In this document: one piece after another, positions 30,201-33,402 of the stretch
How the letters are laid out: the number at the start of each line of letters is the position of its first letter
Position numbering within the stretch: position 1 is the stretch's first letter
Assembly: GCA_943704495.1 (NCBI GenBank)
Contig: CALSCR010001148.1
Coordinates: 1-33,402 of the forward strand
Length of the DNA stretch: 33,402 bases
Direction of reading: 5' to 3'
Source: Pigoraptor chileana
Lineage: Eukaryota; Opisthokonta; Filasterea
The notes under the pieces: generated by a model
What the model was told of the DNA's origin: nothing
The model's input: only the letters and a program-made list of their open reading frames with translations
Databases searched by the model: none
Program-made: the position numbers and the translations under genes

Positions 30201-32321
30201 GCAAGTGCGTCCATGGACAACACTGTGCGCGTGTGGGATGCATCCAACGGGAAGGAGGTATGTGTGCTCGCTGGCCACGAATACGGGGTAGAAGCAGTCT
30301 CGTTTGCCCCTGATGGCAGTCACGTGGCTACGGGGTCGAATGACGGCATGATTCGGCTGTTTGAAGTGCGCACGGGGGAGGAGGTGAAGCGACTTCAAGG
30401 CCACGAGCGGGGCGTCAATAGCGTCGCATTTTCCGCCGATGGAGACCTTTTGGCGAGCGCCGCGGGCGACAAAACCGCGAGAGTCTGGCGATGGGCGACG
30501 GGTGATGTCGTGGCCCGATTGACGCACAGATACGAAGTGCGGGATGCGTGCTTTTCGCGGGACGGCCTCTCTCTGTTGACCGGATCAGACGACGGCGCTG
30601 TTCGCGTGTGGAGCATTGCGTCGGGCGTTGAGGACAAGACATTCGCGGGGCACCTGGACGGGGTGACGGGCGTCCGTTTTTCACCCGACGGCACGCTCAT
30701 TGCGAGCTGCTCTCGCGATGGCAGTGTGAGAGTGTGGAATGTGTCGGCGGGAACGGCGGTGCGTGCGCTGGTCGGTCACACACAGGCAGTCGAAGGCGTG
30801 TGCTTCTCCCCGGACGGCTCAGCGCTGGTGACGTGTGCAGATGACAAGACAGTGCGTGTGTGGGATGTGGTCACGGGGATGCACGTGCGTACCATTGAGA
30901 AGGAGGCGGACTCCATCCGGGGTGTCTGCTGGTCGCCGGATGGGCGGCTCATTGCCAGTGGCTGTGACTCGGCAGTGTGCGTGTGGGATGCGCACTCGCG
31001 CACAAGTGTAAGTAACTCCAACGGACACGACGGCATTGTCACGTGCGTTGGAATGTCACCGAGTGCGAATATGGTCGTGAGTGCGTCGACCGACAAGACT
31101 GTCCGTGTGTGGGAGAGAACAACCGGCCGCATGGTGTGTGCTGTGCAAGGACACACAGGCATTGTCATGAGTGCGTGCTTTTCTCCCAACGCCAAGATGA
31201 TTGCATCCGGGGCATGGGACGGTAAGATCGGCCTCTGGGACTCGGCCAGGCCAACCGAGGAGCCGCGATTCCTTGTTGGGCACACAAGTCTTGTCATGTG
31301 CGTCGCATATTCGCTCGACGGGCGTCTGATTGTCAGTGCGTCGGCCGATTGTACGCTGCGATTATGGGACGCCGCTAAGTTAAAAGCGGTCCGCATTCTA
31401 CGAGGCCACACCGCGGACGTCACGTGCGCATGCTTCTCTCACAGTGACGCTGTTGTGGCCAGTGGTTCGGACGACAAAGCGGTTGCGTTGTGGGAGACAT
31501 CAACAGGACGAATGATACACACGCTGACGGGGCATCGGGGGGGCGTTAAGTGCGTGGCGATGGCGACCAATGACGGACTCATAGCGAGCGGCGCAGACGA
31601 TGCATCCGTAATTGTGTGGGATGCTGTGTCAGGGGCGCTGCTTCGGGTGCTCGAGGGTCATGGGAAGACTGTCAACAGCGTCTGTTTTGTGGCCGACTCC
31701 ACCGTTCTCGCGAGTGGATCGAGCGATGCGTCCGTGCGTCTGTGGAATGTGCAGACGGGGGAAGCGGGTCTGGTGATATGGGGACACACTGCCTTTGTGC
31801 AGAGTGTTGCGTTCTCCGCGGACGGGCGTTTCTTGTGCAGCGGGTCTGGTGACCAGTGTATCCGTGTGTGGGACAGTGCCATTGCGTCGGCGGCAATCAC
31901 TAAGGATGCCATTGGCGGAGACGGTGGTGTCGTTGTTACCGGGGCGGGCACTTCGTGGAGGGACGCGTGGCGGGGTGCGTCGTGTACATTGACAGACGGC
32001 GCGTCTTTGAATGAATCCGATCGAATTGTACACATCACCCGCGCGTATCCGCTTGCAATGAGTGTGGGAAACCGAAACCAGTTTTCGTGCGTCGGCTGCA
32101 TTGGGGCGGTTGTGGATGGCGAGAACACATCCCCTGGTCTTCTCGCGTGCTTCGGCGCCGACGGTGGCGCGTACCCGGATGTCAAGGGAGTGGATTACTG
32201 CCTGGCTCTTGTGCGCATGTTTGGGCTTCACGAGATACAGCCGAGTGGTGGGGCGAATGACAGTGACGACGCTCGTGACTACGACGACCCCCCGTATGAT
32301 TCGGAGTCTTACAACGCATGA
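27234..32321 (+). CDS. ADP-ribosyltransferase-NACHT-pentapeptide-WD40 STAND protein (NLR-like)
   Basis: One intronless frame of 1695 residues starts at ATG 27234 (GCGATGG context; in-frame stop at 27207). Residues 1-~270 are unrecognised. An ART domain (~275-445) shows the R-S-E triad: R352 in VFRG, STS at 376-378 and ExE at 415-417 (SEAEKLLP), the signature of arginine-type mono-ADP-ribosyltransferases. A NACHT domain follows with Walker A GSGGSGKT (528-535), Walker B LLLESLDE (~597-604), sensor SCRDEF around R641, and a winged-helix WWHRSIGEYLAAR around H818. Pentapeptide-like repeats (~914-958; ANLGGASF, ATLREAVF) precede 14 WD40 repeats (~968-1550), two likely seven-bladed propellers; blades 4 and 7 lack the usual GH. 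An acidic tail ends the protein. NACHT proteins oligomerise on ligand sensing, so by analogy with HET-E and other NLRs the propellers would sense and the ART act as effector. Target and trigger are unknown. Confidence 0.92.
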   Translation: MAPTVASLPNTAEGAGGRPQSAGSVRLEPVRRMSFTRGIAPPDDSAERILASAHIQSNTDLVAVGRSRRQQTADAVKARIAGAADSKETSNFENIGEYKIALRTALSFSIGEMNRWIASKCDTRKGSVLEWLVALPLVLRSNAACAESISMSDVDVEWLVRKAVMTLSVLLGSEDEQRAHAIRRGVTRHEMDGFVARAGVLRVDSGQTTLTVAGASTQPADVMSGTSQMRADNEWVHALATARVAPGDAAEYLLALFIYTANCKSRAVVDGWELSTEDEWVMISPPKRPEVHGYNSSPWAVMNWTLRVAYDASQDEHVRRLAADSLAPFAPLRDRIDEALSVLPKSRDIVFRGVNIPGLAHRYVLSHPVVFPPFTSTSTVGLEALAYMKGKAGTFFVIRSHSASRVDFVSVIPSEAEKLLPSFSRFVVLQKTSTTVLRMLECRYDIVTLAESGDEACTDADAVNAYVRSVRQMHFVYDGYLAGTYVEGRVGPLPPPCTLTSPFFPTLLKWLHGEGPSDRARGHLILMGSGGSGKTSATLAALCRLAGTEGVVPVFVPLATVKGLLTEVGALDRHIAQVLCLTSAQIELLMTTHTLVLLLESLDEVSIATAGVREGNARSAILGILDRNPRASRARVILSCRDEFLTRLGIRPHEMFGMSATYQYVQPFTMDDVSAFVRKQCVALTHDETTAKVRAVVAVARALGAMLNPCVLHMACRVDSVRLAQAVADAVGTLSPSSIYEAYLCQQMGDDPAGLRGMQRTALVMVSGDDWHMSLGDVAAAFEDVGVPVDEFWSRYLGRIPRRVENDADPSGAFAWWHRSIGEYLAARAFWTEPEAAIAAVQRPFSLDTPGVLSFFAGLARADLQNRSAICGGTLMPAVLKSRDTCDPAVLAHASNAIALVCASGHFMHAYDMSHIVVEDANLGGASFQYATLREAVFRRCDLACASFDFADVTGAQFPQSTCEIVLPVLSGHTYVVQDVCFSADGRYIASASMDNTVRVWDASNGKEVCVLAGHEYGVEAVSFAPDGSHVATGSNDGMIRLFEVRTGEEVKRLQGHERGVNSVAFSADGDLLASAAGDKTARVWRWATGDVVARLTHRYEVRDACFSRDGLSLLTGSDDGAVRVWSIASGVEDKTFAGHLDGVTGVRFSPDGTLIASCSRDGSVRVWNVSAGTAVRALVGHTQAVEGVCFSPDGSALVTCADDKTVRVWDVVTGMHVRTIEKEADSIRGVCWSPDGRLIASGCDSAVCVWDAHSRTSVSNSNGHDGIVTCVGMSPSANMVVSASTDKTVRVWERTTGRMVCAVQGHTGIVMSACFSPNAKMIASGAWDGKIGLWDSARPTEEPRFLVGHTSLVMCVAYSLDGRLIVSASADCTLRLWDAAKLKAVRILRGHTADVTCACFSHSDAVVASGSDDKAVALWETSTGRMIHTLTGHRGGVKCVAMATNDGLIASGADDASVIVWDAVSGALLRVLEGHGKTVNSVCFVADSTVLASGSSDASVRLWNVQTGEAGLVIWGHTAFVQSVAFSADGRFLCSGSGDQCIRVWDSAIASAAITKDAIGGDGGVVVTGAGTSWRDAWRGASCTLTDGASLNESDRIVHITRAYPLAMSVGNRNQFSCVGCIGAVVDGENTSPGLLACFGADGGAYPDVKGVDYCLALVRMFGLHEIQPSGGANDSDDARDYDDPPYDSESYNA

Positions 32322-32851
32322 AATGGCTTATGTGTTGCAATACAGCGTCGCTCTCTTTTGCCCTTGTGGCACTTTACACAAAACGTCGCGTAAAATGATG
32401 TGCTGTTTTGAGAATGTCGACTCATATGCCAACGAGAATTCGACGGTGGATGTATACAGTGTGGATATAAAATAAGTACCTTGTGCAGATTGATGGCTGT
32501 TCGACAAGCATGCTGGTCTGTGTGTATTATGCTCCGACTAAACATCAAACAAATCAAGTGAGTGCAATGAGTGCAGTTGCGCTCCGCACGCGCGCCCTAA
32601 ACATACCCGTATGCATACAAAGTACACAATACATCAGCAAAGGGACGGTCTGTAAATTGGAAGCGGGGGAAAAACAATTAGTTTCCAGCATTTTTATGCA
32701 CAAGGATAACCATGTGTCGGTGTATCATGTTCGGCGTGCTGTGCCTGACAACGGCCAAACTGCTACTAACGAGTGTGCATTTGTGTGTGTGTGTTACATG
32801 TACATGTATGCGTGTAGTGCGTGTGGGTGTGCGTGTGTGTACATATGCGTG

Positions 32852-32934
<83 letters not shown>

Positions 32935-33111
32935 TGTGTGTGCGTGCGTGAGCCTGTGTCGCGTGAATAAAAAAGACATGAAAATGCAGATTCGCGATGT
33001 TCAGCGAGGATGAGAATAGGGGCAAAATTGACAACACTGCGAGGCGACCTCGATACTGCGCATGGCAAAGCGCAAGATGCCGCCGCCGTGGACGGCCGAC
33101 TGGTGCTGCGG
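32322..33111. other. Convergent intergenic region with long (TG)n tract
   Basis: This lies between the stop of the ART-NACHT gene and the stop of the right-edge gene. It contains TG-rich sequence from 32780 and a pure (TG)n of about 75 bases at 32855-32930. AATAAA at 32966-32971 on the plus strand could be the polyadenylation signal of the ART-NACHT gene, though it is 645 bp past the stop. No gene is seen. Confidence 0.5.
32855..32930. repeat. (TG)n microsatellite, about 38 units
   Basis: An uninterrupted alternating TG run on the plus strand, the longest complete one in the window. Confidence 0.95.
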
Positions 33112-33233
33112 TCAGATCTCGCGGGGAATGACGACGGGTGGACCGTTGTAGCGCGTGTCATCAACAAAAAACTCGGCGGGCGTCGGGGCTTTCACTAGCC
33201 ACTTGAGCTCCTTGCTGCGCACCTGCTCCCGGA
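33112..33233 (-). CDS. Last exon of an unidentified minus-strand gene (5' part outside window)
   Basis: On the minus strand a consensus acceptor (CATGCACAG) at 33234-33242 is followed by a frame open from 33233 to TGA at 33114-33112. With two bases completing a split codon, it encodes about 40 residues: REQVRSKELKWLVKAPTPAE and then FFVDDTRYNGPPVVIPREI. The composition is that of an ordinary soluble protein and quite unlike the simple repeats around it, which supports it as real coding sequence. I do not recognise the family. Upstream (to the right) the presumed intron is TG-rich on the plus strand, that is (CA)n in the sense direction, up to the window edge. Confidence 0.5.
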
Positions 33234-33338
33234 CTGTGCATGTGCGTGTGTGCATGTGTTTGCATGGGTGTGTAAGTGCTACATGTGGTATACATGTATA
33301 TATTCATATTATATGTGCGTATGTGTGTGTATGTGTGG

Positions 33339-33402
<64 letters not shown>
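33234..33402. repeat. TG-rich intron ending in a (GT)n microsatellite at the window edge
   Basis: TG-rich from 33238, with pure (GT)n from about 33342 to the last base. It is the presumed last intron of the right-edge gene. The window ends inside the microsatellite, which may mark an assembly break. Confidence 0.8.

Noticed and set aside
32678-33037. Minus-strand frame with a long Thr-His repeat
   Set aside because: It is a translation of the (TG)n microsatellite.
1-33402. tRNA, rRNA, CRISPR arrays, LTR or other transposon structures
   Set aside because: No tRNA-like T-arm sequences, no spaced repeats, and no reverse transcriptase, integrase or transposase segments were seen in any frame. 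The inverted repeats found are too short to call element ends.

Overview
The window is nuclear DNA from an intron-rich, gene-dense unicellular eukaryote. Most genes have 2 to 9 short GT-AG introns, many of them built largely of (GT)n/(CA)n. A complete ezrin/radixin/moesin (ERM) gene with FERM and C-ERMAD domains points to Holozoa (animals and their unicellular relatives, such as choanoflagellates or filastereans). The short intergenic spacing fits a unicellular holozoan better than an animal. The species is not identified; this is inference from gene content.

Layout, left to right. 1-857 (+) is the 3' part of a multipass membrane protein gene, followed by a decayed copy of its own C-terminal region. 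1813-4158 (-) is the PP4 phosphatase catalytic subunit in 5 exons. 5419-8423 (-) is mitochondrial EF-Tu in 8 exons. 9287-10697 (+) is a MUL1-like mitochondrial RING E3 ligase in 3 exons, divergent from EF-Tu. 10706-12518 (+) is a string of phase-compatible candidate exons of unknown function starting 8 nt after the MUL1 stop. 13101-16824 (-) is a secreted protein with two PLAT-like domains in 8 exons. 17708-20235 (-) is alpha-SNAP in 7 exons. 20749-21726 (-) is a two-finger C2H2 protein in 2 exons. 22515-26471 (-) is the ERM protein in 10 exons. 27234-32321 (+) is one intronless 1695-residue protein. 33112-33233 (-) is the last exon of a gene that runs off the right edge.

The most remarkable gene is the last large one. 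It carries an ADP-ribosyltransferase domain with an R-S-ExE triad, then a NACHT STAND NTPase, pentapeptide-like repeats, and 14 WD40 repeats (two seven-bladed propellers). This is an effector-switch-sensor layout like NLR-type immune receptors, with a predicted NAD+-using effector. It is the only clearly coding gene in the window without introns, and a short upstream reading frame overlaps its start codon.

The other genes are housekeeping: phosphatase signalling, mitochondrial translation and quality control, membrane fusion, and membrane-cortex linkage. They are not a functional cluster. The recurring non-coding theme is strand-oriented dinucleotide repeats, with sense (GT)n at 5' splice sites and sense (CA)n at 3' splice sites, which could pair within pre-mRNA. 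All exon boundaries were set by eye from splice consensus, reading phase and remembered family sequences. No search or alignment was run.
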